Positions 17,934 through 27,200 of a stretch of 43,575 nt of DNA are shown here, piece by piece (position 1 is the stretch's first letter; the number at the start of each line of letters is the position of its first letter). The position numbers and the translations under genes were made by a program. The notes below the pieces were generated by a model, which searched no databases, was not told the origin of the DNA, and was given only the letters and a program-made list of their open reading frames with translations. The DNA comes from Maricaulis salignorans (lineage in GTDB: Bacteria; Pseudomonadota; Alphaproteobacteria; Caulobacterales; Maricaulaceae). The stretch lies in contig NZ_FNHG01000024.1 in assembly GCF_900103475.1 (NCBI RefSeq), positions 1-43,575 on the forward strand, read 5' to 3'.

Positions 17934-18168
17934 CGGGGCGAGCGAGCGTGTCCGGCACCCTTGCGGTGCCGGCCGCGACTCGCGAACCCGGGACCGCCTC
18001 CGCCCAAACGCCCACCAGCAGACGCCTGCCGCTCAGGCGGTCCCGACCATCTGACGGGCCCGGCCTGAAATCGCCTCCGATCGCCCTGCGCGCACCGGAG
18101 ACACCCCGATCGCGACCGCATCAGAGGCGGCCGCGAGCCAGTACAGAAACCCTTGAGGAGTAATTGTC
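17934..18168 (+). other. Structured gap between amtB and the TorF-type porin
   Basis: The 235 bp hold no gene. They contain a perfect hairpin CCGGCACC (17952-17959) with GGTGCCGG (17965-17972). There is also a perfect 10-bp inverted repeat GGGACCGCCT (17990-17999) with AGGCGGTCCC (18035-18044), separated by 35 nt that hold a smaller stem. Neither has a T-run. They could stabilise or separate the two messages, or be part of the porin 5' leader. Confidence 0.5.
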
Positions 18169-18861
18169 ATGAAAACCGCCAACGCAAAATTCGCCGGCCT
18201 GGCCCTCGCGGCCCTGTTGGGCACGGCTGCTGCCACCACCGCCTCGGCGCAAACGGTCGAGGGCAATGTCGCCCTGACGTCCGACTACATCTTCCGTGGT
18301 GTCACCCAGACCGATGGTGGCCCGGCCATTTCCGGCGGATTCGATGTCGCTGATGACAGCGGCCTCTATGCCGGTATCTGGGGCTCGAGTGTCGATTTCG
18401 GTGATGACACCACGATGGAGCTCGACCTCTATGGCGGCTATGCCACAACGCTCGGAAGCTGGGATATCGATGTCGGTGGGATCCTCTATGGTTATCCCGA
18501 CAGTCCCAGTGCCGGTGGTGACCAGAATTTCTGGGAATTCTATGCCGGTGTCGGCCACACACTTGGTCCTGTGGCCTGGGATGCCAAACTGTCCTGGTCG
18601 CCGGATTTCTATCTCGAAAGCGGCCCGGCGGCTTATATCGAGACCGGACTGGCCTATGAATTTGCTGCCGGTGTGGCCCTTGATGCCCGCATCGGTGCCA
18701 GCCGGTTCGACGACATCCCCGCGGCGGACTACGAGGACTATCAGATCGGGATATCGGGCACGGCCTTCGATACGGTCAGCTGGGATGCGCGCTATCACGC
18801 CCTGTCTGACGATGGCGATGACAGCTTCGTCTTCACCATCTCCCAATCCTTCGGCGGCTAG
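18169..18861 (+). CDS. TorF family putative porin (outer membrane beta-barrel)
   Basis: This is a 230-residue outer-membrane protein with a clear signal peptide (residues 1-27, cleavage after ASA before QTVEG). The mature part is made of alternating amphipathic strands rich in Gly, Asp, Tyr and Trp. The opening GNVALTSDYIFRGVTQTDGGPAISGGFD and the closing FTISQSFGG match the TorF/TIGR02001 (Gcw_chp) family of small barrels of unknown substrate in Proteobacteria. GAGGAG lies 9 nt before the ATG. It follows amtB on the same strand, which suggests, but does not prove, a role when nitrogen is limiting. A bidirectional terminator follows. Confidence 0.85.
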   Translation: MKTANAKFAGLALAALLGTAAATTASAQTVEGNVALTSDYIFRGVTQTDGGPAISGGFDVADDSGLYAGIWGSSVDFGDDTTMELDLYGGYATTLGSWDIDVGGILYGYPDSPSAGGDQNFWEFYAGVGHTLGPVAWDAKLSWSPDFYLESGPAAYIETGLAYEFAAGVALDARIGASRFDDIPAADYEDYQIGISGTAFDTVSWDARYHALSDDGDDSFVFTISQSFGG

Positions 18862-18871
18862 CTGAAGGCGG

Positions 18872-18907
18872 CAGGACGGCCCGTTGCCTCCCCATCGGGT
18901 CGTCCTG
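18872..18907. terminator. Bidirectional intrinsic terminator between convergent genes
   Basis: CAGGACGGCCCG (18872-18883) pairs with CGGGTCGTCCTG (18896-18907) over 12 bp, with one G-U pair and a 12-nt loop. It is followed on the plus strand by the pyrimidine-rich TCTCTATTCC. It lies 10 bp after the TorF-type porin stop and 3 bp from the stop of the minus-strand lipoprotein gene, so it can serve both. Confidence 0.7.
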
Positions 18908-18910
18908 TCT

Positions 18911-19969
18911 CTATTCCAGGCCGCGGCGTATCGTCAGGCGCGCGATCTTGCCGTCGGTGCCGACGGCCCAGCCCGTCAGGGTGCCCGGAGCGAAGGCGAC
19001 GGCATTATAGCCCGCCTCGGATATGCCCTCCCAGACACGCCCGCCATCGCGGCTCAGATCGCTCCCATTCGGCCCCACGGCCAGAAAATGCCCGCCCAGC
19101 CCCGGGATGGACGCTACCGCCGACCGGTAGCCTGCGGGGGGTGTCTCCGGTTCGAACCAGATATGACCGCCATCGAGCGAATAGGCGGCGACACCCGCCC
19201 GCGCATCGGCGCGGGTATAATCTCCGCCAACGGCAACCAGCGTATTTCCGGCCGCAGCGATCGAGAATATTCCGGCGCCTGCTTGTCCGCTGGCGAGGGG
19301 GGCGTTGACGACGCCCCAGCTGGCACCGAAATCCGGGCTCGACAGGATACGGGCCCGCGCCGCGCCCCCCGTCCCGATCCAGACGCGGCCTGCCTCGCCC
19401 AGCGCAAGGCCGGTGTCGGAGGCAGCAAATCCGGCTTCACCATCGAGCGGTGCGGGCAGATTGGCGGCAGTGGTCCAGCTCCGGCCGCCATCGTCGGTCA
19501 GCAGGATGTGGAATATTCCGTCGACCGGATCCGAGAAGGCGATGCCGCGCATCGCGTCCCAGAAACCCAGCCCGTCGAAGAAAGCGGCATCGGAGCCGTC
19601 TTCATAAAGCAGGGTGAATGAGGTCCCCCCATCGCGGGTCTCGAACAGGCGGGCCGGACTGCCGGCCGTAAAGAAGAGGGCATGATGGGCGTCAAAGCCG
19701 TGGGCTGAACGCAAATCCAGCCCGGCAGCGGCCTCGATGCGACTCCGGGTCCAGTTCGTGCCGCCGTCCACGGTGCGCAGGACAACCCCGTCGGGGGCGC
19801 CGATCCAGGCGATATCGGAATCAACGACAGCGAGCCCGCGCAAGCTGCTCTGTACGCCGCTCTCCTGCATCGCCCAATCAATGCTGGTCACAGTGTGGCG
19901 CGGCACCGGCTGACAGGCGCTGAGCGCGATCAGGCCGGCGGCCAGAGTGGCTGTGCCCAACTGTTTCAC
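18911..19969 (-). CDS. Lipoprotein with Ycf48/BNR-type beta-propeller repeats
   Basis: This is a 352-residue protein with a lipoprotein signal peptide: a basic start, a hydrophobic core, and lipobox ALSAC with the lipidated Cys19. Six or so Asp-box motifs (such as DGGTNWTRS, DGGTSFTLL, DDGGRSWTTA and DGGRVWEGI) are spaced along the chain. They indicate a beta-propeller like the photosystem assembly factor Ycf48 and sialidase-type propellers. No sialidase catalytic set was recognised. The GTG start at 19969 overlaps the stop of the zinc protease as GTGA, so the two are probably translated together and act in the same compartment. It may be a scaffold or chaperone-like partner of the protease; function is unknown. 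Confidence 0.75.
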   Translation of the reverse strand: MKQLGTATLAAGLIALSACQPVPRHTVTSIDWAMQESGVQSSLRGLAVVDSDIAWIGAPDGVVLRTVDGGTNWTRSRIEAAAGLDLRSAHGFDAHHALFFTAGSPARLFETRDGGTSFTLLYEDGSDAAFFDGLGFWDAMRGIAFSDPVDGIFHILLTDDGGRSWTTAANLPAPLDGEAGFAASDTGLALGEAGRVWIGTGGAARARILSSPDFGASWGVVNAPLASGQAGAGIFSIAAAGNTLVAVGGDYTRADARAGVAAYSLDGGHIWFEPETPPAGYRSAVASIPGLGGHFLAVGPNGSDLSRDGGRVWEGISEAGYNAVAFAPGTLTGWAVGTDGKIARLTIRRGLE

Positions 19970-22476
19970 TGGCCGAGGCCGAGGATGTCGGCGCTGTCGC
20001 AATGCCAGCAAGTCGCAGCTCCGATCGGGCTGCCGGGCGGGATTTCAGTTTCGAAACCGCCAACCTCTTCACCGCGATCGATGCGGGCCAGTCCGGCCTC
20101 GATCTGCCGTGCCAGGCCGAGACGGTCTTCGCGTGGACCGGCGGCGGTGGCGCGGCCGCTCGGCAAGGCCGCAGCGAGCGCTTCAAGCCGGGCTCTTGCC
20201 TGGCTGGAAGCGGCGCGGGGCCCGTTCGCGGTCACGGCCAGCAATTGGGCGACATATTCGCCCTGGATGGCGCCGCGCAGCGGGACCAGGCGGGCAGCCT
20301 CATCGCGCGGCGCGGTGAAGATGGCGCGTTCCAGCGTTTCAAGTACCTCGCCCGGAGCAAGCTGATCCGGATCGCGGGCGCTTTGCTCGCCGATCCGCGC
20401 GAGGCGGGCGGGTGAGAGCATGGCCTGGAGTGTGATCCGGGCCGCTGCCGCGGCCGCATCGCTACGGCTGAAGGCCGGGTATTGCGAGGAGGCGAAGATT
20501 TCGCGCGTCGCTGCCGCGTCGTAGTCCACATAGGGCGACGGGGTCAGCTGCGACAGGGTGGTGTCGTTGATGTCCAGCACGGCCGGATCGAGCGTCGCGG
20601 TCAGCGCGTTCAGGGCCCGGCGCTGGTCCGAAGCCGGTGCCGGGCTGAGGCCTTCAACCCCGGAACCATTGAGCGCGTACTCGAAATACACCCCGCCCAG
20701 AGTCTTCGCGGCCGCTTCCACCTGGTAACGGTGATAGAGATAGATCGGTGAAAAGACGGCGCGCAATTCGCTTGCGGGCAGGCCCGGGGCGAGGGCGTGC
20801 GGTCCGAAATTGGCCAGTGCGGCGGCGCGTACGGCCATGATCTCGTCAAGCGTCTGGATCGGGTCGCTGCCATTGTCCCAGAGATTGGCCAGTGGATGGC
20901 CGGAATCATTGCCGCGTGCATGCCGGTCAGAGATGAAGAGCAGGCCGTCGGCGCGGGCTGCGGCGAGGATGGCCTCCTGTCCGTCGGCCTCGGTGGCCGG
21001 GTCGGCATATTGGGCGTAGAGCCAGCTGATCGCGGCACGGTCCCAGGCGGCAATGCCCTGTGAATAGGCGTCGCTGACATCGATATTTCCATCGGCATCG
21101 AGCGAGACGAGCGGCACCGGATAATCCATCACAGAGGCGCGATCATTGGCGCTGGCGGCGAAATTATGCATCAGGCCAATCGTGTGCCCGACTTCATGCG
21201 CAGAGAGCTGCCGGATCCGCGCCAGGGCGAGCTCGAGCGGGTCGCTGGCACTGCCGCTGCCGGTCTGGTCCGTACCCAAAAGTCCTTCAAAGATGATCCG
21301 GTCCTGGCGGATGCGCTGGCTGCCCAGAATAACATGGCCCTTGAGGATCTCGCCCGTGCGCGGATCAATCACGGCACCGCCATAGGACCAGCCGCGCGTC
21401 TGACGGTGAACCCACTGGATGATGTTGTAGCGAAGATCGAGCGGATCAGCCCCCTCGGGCAGAAGCTCGACCCGGAAGGCGTCTTCGAACCCGGCGGCGG
21501 CAAAGGCGTCGGACCACCAGTTCGCTCCGTCGATCAAGGCGTCGCGGATCAGCGGCGGGGTGCCGCGTTCGACATAATAGATAATTGGTTCGACGACCGG
21601 ACCGGAAGCCGCTGTCGGGTCCACCCGTTCCAGCCGGTGGCGCACGGCGAGGTATCGGCGCACAGGCGCATCGAGCGGTGCGGCCATGTCATAGATCTCG
21701 GTTGTGATCGCGCCGGCGCGGTCGTCAGCCTCCCGGATTTCATAGCCGGGCTCGGGCAGGGCCGCGAAGGAGTGATGAACGGTCAGCGTCACGGAATGGG
21801 CGGCTGGCGTCACGGCGCGGACTTCAGATCCCGGATCGTTCGATGTCAGGGTCAGGAGGGCATCGATTTCGACATTCAGCGGGAAGGCGCGAACGCTCTC
21901 GGTCAATGCCGCGCTGCGATCCGCATCAATCGAGAAGCTGCCCTGTTCCGCGGCGGCCAGCTGGCCGATGGTCCCGACCGGGTCGCGGGTGAGAAATCCG
22001 GCCAGATCGACCAGCACGCGGTCATCCTGTTCAGCGACAATTTCGCCGCTCCAGACGATGGAGCGGGCGAAGGATTGTTCCGTCGCCTGGCGTTCGTCGG
22101 CTTCGGCACCGATCGCGCGATAGCGATTATTCTCGAACTCGGCGAAGACCCGGTCATTGACCCGGAAGAAGCGCAGGATTTCTGAATCCGTGCCGAGACC
22201 GCGATCCAGCCCGACCGGGTTGGAGCCGAGGCCGGAGGCGAGCCAGGCGGTGTAGATCATGCGGCCGAGCGAGCCGTCATCCTGCGGCGTCAGTTCCGCG
22301 AGGATCCGGCCGTCGCGATGGTCGACATGAAGGGTCAACAGGCCGGAGGCTTGCGACAGGCCAGCAGTTGATTCGGAATAGCTGGGCACCGGGTCCTGGG
22401 ACAGAGCTCCGGCAGATGTGATCAACACGACCAGGCCGGCCGCCAGATTGCGCAAACTTGTCATGATGTAACCCAT
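19966..22476 (-). CDS. Secreted zinc-dependent metalloprotease (DUF5117/DUF4953 type)
   Basis: This is an 836-residue exported protein with a signal peptide (about 1-28, cleavage near ALSQD). The zinc site is HEVGHTIGLMHNF at about residues 424-436, which has the extended HExxHxxGxxH form of metzincins. About 20 residues later comes SVMDYP, which fits the Met-turn. The N-terminal region (about 30-180, including FRVNDRVFAEFENNRYRAIG) and the long C-terminal region match the DUF5118/DUF5117/DUF4953 zinc-dependent metalloprotease group of Bacteroidetes and Proteobacteria. The ATG at 22476 has AGGA eight bases upstream; a second ATG at 22464 is possible. It overlaps the lipoprotein gene downstream. 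Its substrate is unknown. Confidence 0.85.
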   Translation of the reverse strand: MGYIMTSLRNLAAGLVVLITSAGALSQDPVPSYSESTAGLSQASGLLTLHVDHRDGRILAELTPQDDGSLGRMIYTAWLASGLGSNPVGLDRGLGTDSEILRFFRVNDRVFAEFENNRYRAIGAEADERQATEQSFARSIVWSGEIVAEQDDRVLVDLAGFLTRDPVGTIGQLAAAEQGSFSIDADRSAALTESVRAFPLNVEIDALLTLTSNDPGSEVRAVTPAAHSVTLTVHHSFAALPEPGYEIREADDRAGAITTEIYDMAAPLDAPVRRYLAVRHRLERVDPTAASGPVVEPIIYYVERGTPPLIRDALIDGANWWSDAFAAAGFEDAFRVELLPEGADPLDLRYNIIQWVHRQTRGWSYGGAVIDPRTGEILKGHVILGSQRIRQDRIIFEGLLGTDQTGSGSASDPLELALARIRQLSAHEVGHTIGLMHNFAASANDRASVMDYPVPLVSLDADGNIDVSDAYSQGIAAWDRAAISWLYAQYADPATEADGQEAILAAARADGLLFISDRHARGNDSGHPLANLWDNGSDPIQTLDEIMAVRAAALANFGPHALAPGLPASELRAVFSPIYLYHRYQVEAAAKTLGGVYFEYALNGSGVEGLSPAPASDQRRALNALTATLDPAVLDINDTTLSQLTPSPYVDYDAAATREIFASSQYPAFSRSDAAAAAARITLQAMLSPARLARIGEQSARDPDQLAPGEVLETLERAIFTAPRDEAARLVPLRGAIQGEYVAQLLAVTANGPRAASSQARARLEALAAALPSGRATAAGPREDRLGLARQIEAGLARIDRGEEVGGFETEIPPGSPIGAATCWHCDSADILGLGQ

Positions 22477-22675
22477 TTCGCTGATCCTGTTTGGCGAGAC
22501 GCTAACCCGCCGGCGGCGGCCTGTCACCTCGGCCGGAGCCGACCCTCATGCCCCTGCAGGGGCTGTCCTTGAACGGCAGATCCCGGCGGCAGTTTGCAGC
22601 GCGACTTCTATTGCAATGCAGCAAAATTCTTGAGCCCGAAATCGAGGCAAATCATCCCAATATTCATCCATGTTT
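22477..22675. other. Intergenic region between the divergent protease and gltD
   Basis: The gap upstream of the gltD promoter contains a perfect 14-bp palindrome GCCCCTGCAGGGGC (22550-22563), followed by an AT-rich stretch from about 22615. The promoter of the minus-strand protease must lie here but was not identified. No gene is seen. Confidence 0.5.
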
Positions 22676-22704
22676 TTGCTAACATGATCTGAAAATGCTA
22701 TAAT
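22676..22704 (+). promoter_or_regulatory. Sigma-70-type promoter of the gltDB operon
   Basis: The -35 element is TTGCTA (22676-22681). A spacer of exactly 17 bp follows, then the perfect -10 element TATAAT (22699-22704). Transcription would begin near 22711, leaving a leader of about 46 nt to the GTG at 22757 or 82 nt to the ATG at 22793. The element stands in an AT-rich stretch within GC-rich DNA. It is the best consensus promoter in the window. Confidence 0.8.
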
Positions 22705-22792
22705 GACCCGATCAAGTGAAAAAATTTACCCAATCTGGCCGTAAGCGGGCTCTTGAGTGACGATCGAGAGTGTGCTGCACTGCGGAAAAGGT

Positions 22793-24235
22793 ATGCGGTT
22801 GCGAGGTCATCCATTGCTGCGATTTGTCGATATCGATCAGGCCTATCCGGGGAAGCGGGCGGAAACCGAGCGCCGCACCGATTTTCTCGAGATCTATCAA
22901 CCTGTTGAGATTGAGAAAGTCACGGGACAGGCCTCCCGTTGCTCGCAATGTGGCGTGCCGTTCTGTCAGACCGGATGCCCGTTGCAGAACAATATTCCCG
23001 ACTGGCTGATGCTGGCCGGTACCGGCCGGATGCAGGAGGCCTATGAGGCCTCAGCCGCGACGTCGACCATGCCGGAGATCTGCGGCCGTATCTGCCCCCA
23101 GGACCGCCTGTGCGAAGGCAGCTGTGTTGTCGAGAAGTCCGGTCATGGCGCGGTGACGATCGGTGCTGTCGAACAATTCATCACCGACACGGCCTGGGAT
23201 GAGGGTTGGGTCACCCCGATCGTGCCAGGCGCACCGCGCGGCCAGAGTGTCGGCGTGATTGGTTCCGGCCCCGCCGGGCTGGCCGCAGCCGAACGGCTGC
23301 GCGAAGCGGGCTGCGTCGTTACCGTCTATGAGCGCGCCGATCGTGCCGGCGGCCTGCTGATGTATGGCATTCCTGGCTTCAAGCTCGACAAGCACGTCGT
23401 TCAGCGCCGACTCGACCGGCTTGCGGCGGGCGGTGTGGAGTTCAAGCTGAATTTCGAGATCGGGCGCGATGCCTCGCTCGGCGCGTTGCGCTCACAGCAT
23501 GACGCTGTCCTGATCGCGACCGGTGTTTATGCGGCTCGCCAGCTCGTCTGCCCGGGCGCCGGCGAGGAGGTTGTCCAGGCGCTCGATTATCTGGTCCGCT
23601 CCAATCGCGACGGGCTGGGTGATCCGAAGGCGACCGATGAGCGGCTATCGGCTGAGGGCAAGGATGTTATCGTGATTGGCGGCGGAGATACGGCGATGGA
23701 TTGCGTTCGTACCGCGATCCGTCAGGGCGCCCGCTCAGTCACCTGTCTCTATCGCCGCGACCGCGCCAATATGCCGGGCTCCGCTCGCGAAGTGCGGCAT
23801 GCCGAAGAAGAGGGCGTGGTCTTCGAATGGCTTTCAGCGCCGCTTGCCGTTCTGAGCCACGGCGCGGATGTGACCGGTGTCCGCGTTCAGCGGATGCGGC
23901 TTGGAGCGCCCGATGCCTCCGGACGCCGCATGCCCGAGGCTGATAGCGGCAAGACCGTCGATTTGCCTGCGAATATGGTGATTTCCGCGCTTGGCTTTCA
24001 GCCCGAGAATCTCAGCGAACAGTTCGAAGCGCCCGAGCTGAACCTGACCGAATGGGGCACGATCGAATCCGATCCCGATTCCAGCATGACCAGTCTGAAC
24101 GGTGTCTTCGTGGCCGGCGATATCCAGCGCGGTGCCTCGCTGGTCGTCTGGGCGATCCGCGACGGGCTCGATGCGGCCCGTTCGATTGAAAACTATCTCG
24201 ATAATCGCCTCGCCGTGCTCGGAGCCGCCGAATGA
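22793..24235 (+). CDS. gltD: Glutamate synthase (NADPH) small subunit
   Basis: This FAD flavoprotein passes electrons from NADPH to the large subunit. The product of about 480 residues has the N-terminal cysteine clusters CSQCGVPFCQTGCP and CGRICPQDRLCEGSC that hold 4Fe-4S centres. The FAD motif GVIGSGPAGLAAAERL and the NADPH motif VIVIGGGDTAMDC follow. The ATG at 22793 gives the usual length; an in-frame GTG at 22757 would add 12 residues, and neither has an ideal ribosome site. A strong promoter lies at 22676-22704. The stop overlaps gltB as ATGA. The small subunit gene comes first here, the reverse of the enteric gltBD order. Confidence 0.94.
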   Translation: MRLRGHPLLRFVDIDQAYPGKRAETERRTDFLEIYQPVEIEKVTGQASRCSQCGVPFCQTGCPLQNNIPDWLMLAGTGRMQEAYEASAATSTMPEICGRICPQDRLCEGSCVVEKSGHGAVTIGAVEQFITDTAWDEGWVTPIVPGAPRGQSVGVIGSGPAGLAAAERLREAGCVVTVYERADRAGGLLMYGIPGFKLDKHVVQRRLDRLAAGGVEFKLNFEIGRDASLGALRSQHDAVLIATGVYAARQLVCPGAGEEVVQALDYLVRSNRDGLGDPKATDERLSAEGKDVIVIGGGDTAMDCVRTAIRQGARSVTCLYRRDRANMPGSAREVRHAEEEGVVFEWLSAPLAVLSHGADVTGVRVQRMRLGAPDASGRRMPEADSGKTVDLPANMVISALGFQPENLSEQFEAPELNLTEWGTIESDPDSSMTSLNGVFVAGDIQRGASLVVWAIRDGLDAARSIENYLDNRLAVLGAAE

Positions 24236-27200
24236 CACATTCAAACTGGTCTGAAGCCCGGCACCGCAAGGGTCTGGAGCTGCTTGAAACCTCCGGCCTC
24301 TACCGTCCGGAAGACGAGCGTGATGCCTGCGGCGTCGGCCTGATCGCCGACATGAAGGGGCAGCCGCGGCGCGAGATCGTCGAGCTTGCGATTCACGCCC
24401 TCAAATCCGTCTGGCACCGTGGCGCTGTCGATGCCGATGGGCGCACCGGCGACGGTGCCGGACTGCGCCTCGGCGTGCCGCAGGACTTCTTCAAGGCCGC
24501 CGTCGCGCGCACCGGTCATGAGCCGCAACGCGGCGATGTCATTGTCGGCATGATCTTCTTGCCGCGTACCGATTTTGCTGCCCGCGAACGCGCCCGCGCC
24601 ATCATCGAGGCGGAGATTCTGGGCCAGGGGTTCAGCTTTTATGGCTGGCGCCAGACACCGACCAATATCTCCGTGCTCGGCACCAAGGCGCGCTCGACCT
24701 TGCCCGAAATCGAACAAGTCCTGTTCCGCGATCCGCAGGGCCGTGATGCGGCCAGTGTCGCCCACACGCTCTACATCATCCGGCGTCGCATCGAGCGACG
24801 TGCCCGCGAAGAGAATCTGCGCGAGCTCTATGTCTGCTCACTTTCGCCGCACGACATTATCTACAAGGGCCTGTTCCGCGCCGAGGATATCGACGCCTTC
24901 TATCTCGATCTGAAGGATGAGCGCTTCATCTCGCCCTTCGCGATATTCCACCAGCGCTATTCGACCAATACATTCCCGGAATGGCGTCTGGCGCAGCCCT
25001 TCCGCATGCTCGCCCATAATGGCGAGATCAATACGATTCGCGGCAATACCAACTGGATGAAAAGCCACGAGATTCACATCGCTGACACCGCGTTCGAGGA
25101 CGCGCGCCAGGATGTAACACCGGTGATCCAGCCCGGCGCTTCGGACTCTGCAGCGCTCGACCAGGTGTTTGAAATCCTCGTCCGCGCCGGCCGTAATGCG
25201 CCGATGACCAAGACCCTGCTCATTCCCGAGGCCTGGTCGAAACGCTCCGACGTCATGCCCGATGGCTGGAGCGCGATGTATGAGTATTTCAATTCGGTGA
25301 TGGAGCCCTGGGACGGCCCGGCTGCCATCGCCGCCTTCGACGGACGTTGGGCGATTGCCGGGCTGGACCGCAATGGTTTGCGGCCGATGCGCTATGCGAT
25401 CACCGATGACGGGCTTCTCGTCGCCGGCTCGGAAACCGGCATGGCGCCCATCGCGCCGGAGCGCGTCATTGAACGCGGCGGTATCACGCCGGGCCGCCTT
25501 ATCGCGCTCGACCTCGAAGAGGGCCGTTTCTATCGCGAGCACGAGATTCTCGACACACTCAGCGAGACCCATCCCTATCAACGCTGGCTCGGCGAGGTCG
25601 AGGATATCGAACCGGCCATCGGACTGGGGCCGGAACCGGTCAAATTCAGCGCTGATGAACGCTTGCGTCGCCAGGCCGCTGCCGGTTTCAGCTTCGAAGC
25701 GATCGAGCTTGTCCTCGCCGCCATGGCTGATGATGGCAAGGAGGCCGTTGGCTCGATGGGCGATGACACGCCGCTCGCCGTGCTGTCGGAAACCTACCGG
25801 CCGCTGTCACACTTCTTCCGGCAGACTTTCGCGCAAGTGACCAATCCGCCGATCGACCCCTTGCGTGAAGGCCGCGTGATGGGGCTCAAGACGCGTTTCC
25901 GAAATCTCGGCAATATCCTCGCCAAGGGAGAAACCCGGGCCAATGTCCTGGTGCTCGAAAGCCCGATCCTGACCAATGGCGCCTATTGGCGCTGGCGCGA
26001 AATGATGGGCGGGGGCGTGAAGGAAATTGATTGTCTGCTGCCGGTTGCCGAGGCGACGGGCGACGGGCATGCGCTCGGCGCCGCGATCGACAAGGTGATC
26101 GAGGCCGCGGTCTATGCTGTGCGCGATGGCGCTGCCCATCTCGTGCTCACCGATCACAATTCTGATGAAAATCACTGTGCCTTGCCGATGATCCTGGTCG
26201 CCGGCGCCGTCCATTCGCGCCTGACCCGCCACGGCCTGCGCAATGCCTGTTCGATCAATGTCCGGTCGGCCGAATGTTTTGATCCGCACTATGCCGCCGT
26301 TCTGATTGGTCTCGGCGCCACGACCGTCAATCCATACCTGGCCTTTGAAACCGTGACGGCTGGCCGCGACCATCCCGGCGAGGACAGCATGGCACGACGC
26401 CGGGCCAAACAGCTCAAGCTGGCGCTCGACGGTGGTTTGCTGAAGATCATCTCCAAAATGGGGATATCGATCATCTCCTCCTATCGCGGCGGCTGCAATT
26501 TCGAAGTGCTCGGCCTGTCGCGTGCGCTGGTCGAAGCCTATCTGCCGGGCGTAGTGAGCCGGATATCCGGCCTCGGCCTGCCGGGCCTGGAAGCGCGCAC
26601 CGTCGACCTGCACCGCACGGCCTGGCGCGGCGATGCCCGTCTGCCGGTCGGCGGCTTCTTCCGCCAGAGGTCCAGCGGCGATCGGCATGCCGTAACCGCC
26701 AGCTCGATCACCGAGCTGCAATCCGCCGTCAAACACAATGATCCGGCAGCCTGGAAACGCTATCGCGAAGCGCTTGACGCGCAAGGCGCGATCCAGTTAC
26801 GCGATTTGCTCGACATGCGCGCGCTGGGGCCCGCCCTTGCGGTCGACAGTGTCGAGTCGATCAATGGCATTCGCCGTCGTTTCGTGACGCCGGGCATGTC
26901 GCTTGGTGCCCTGTCGCCGGAAGCCCATGGCGCGCTCAATGTCGCGATGAACCGGATCGGGGCCAAATCGGTGTCCGGTGAAGGGGGTGAAGATCCGCGC
27001 CGCTACAAGCCGCTGCCCAATGGCGACAACATGAATTCGGCCGTCAAGCAGATTGCCTCGGGGCGTTTTGGCGTCACGGCGGAATATCTCAATCAGTGCC
27101 GCGAGATCGAGATCAAGGTTGCCCAGGGCGCCAAGCCCGGCGAGGGCGGGCAATTGCCCGGCTTCAAGGTCACCGACTTCATCGCCAAAATGCGCCTGGC

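Noticed and set aside
17934-18168. A glnK (PII) gene between amtB and the porin
   Set aside because: No frame in the 235 bp encodes a PII-like sequence; the gap consists of inverted repeats.
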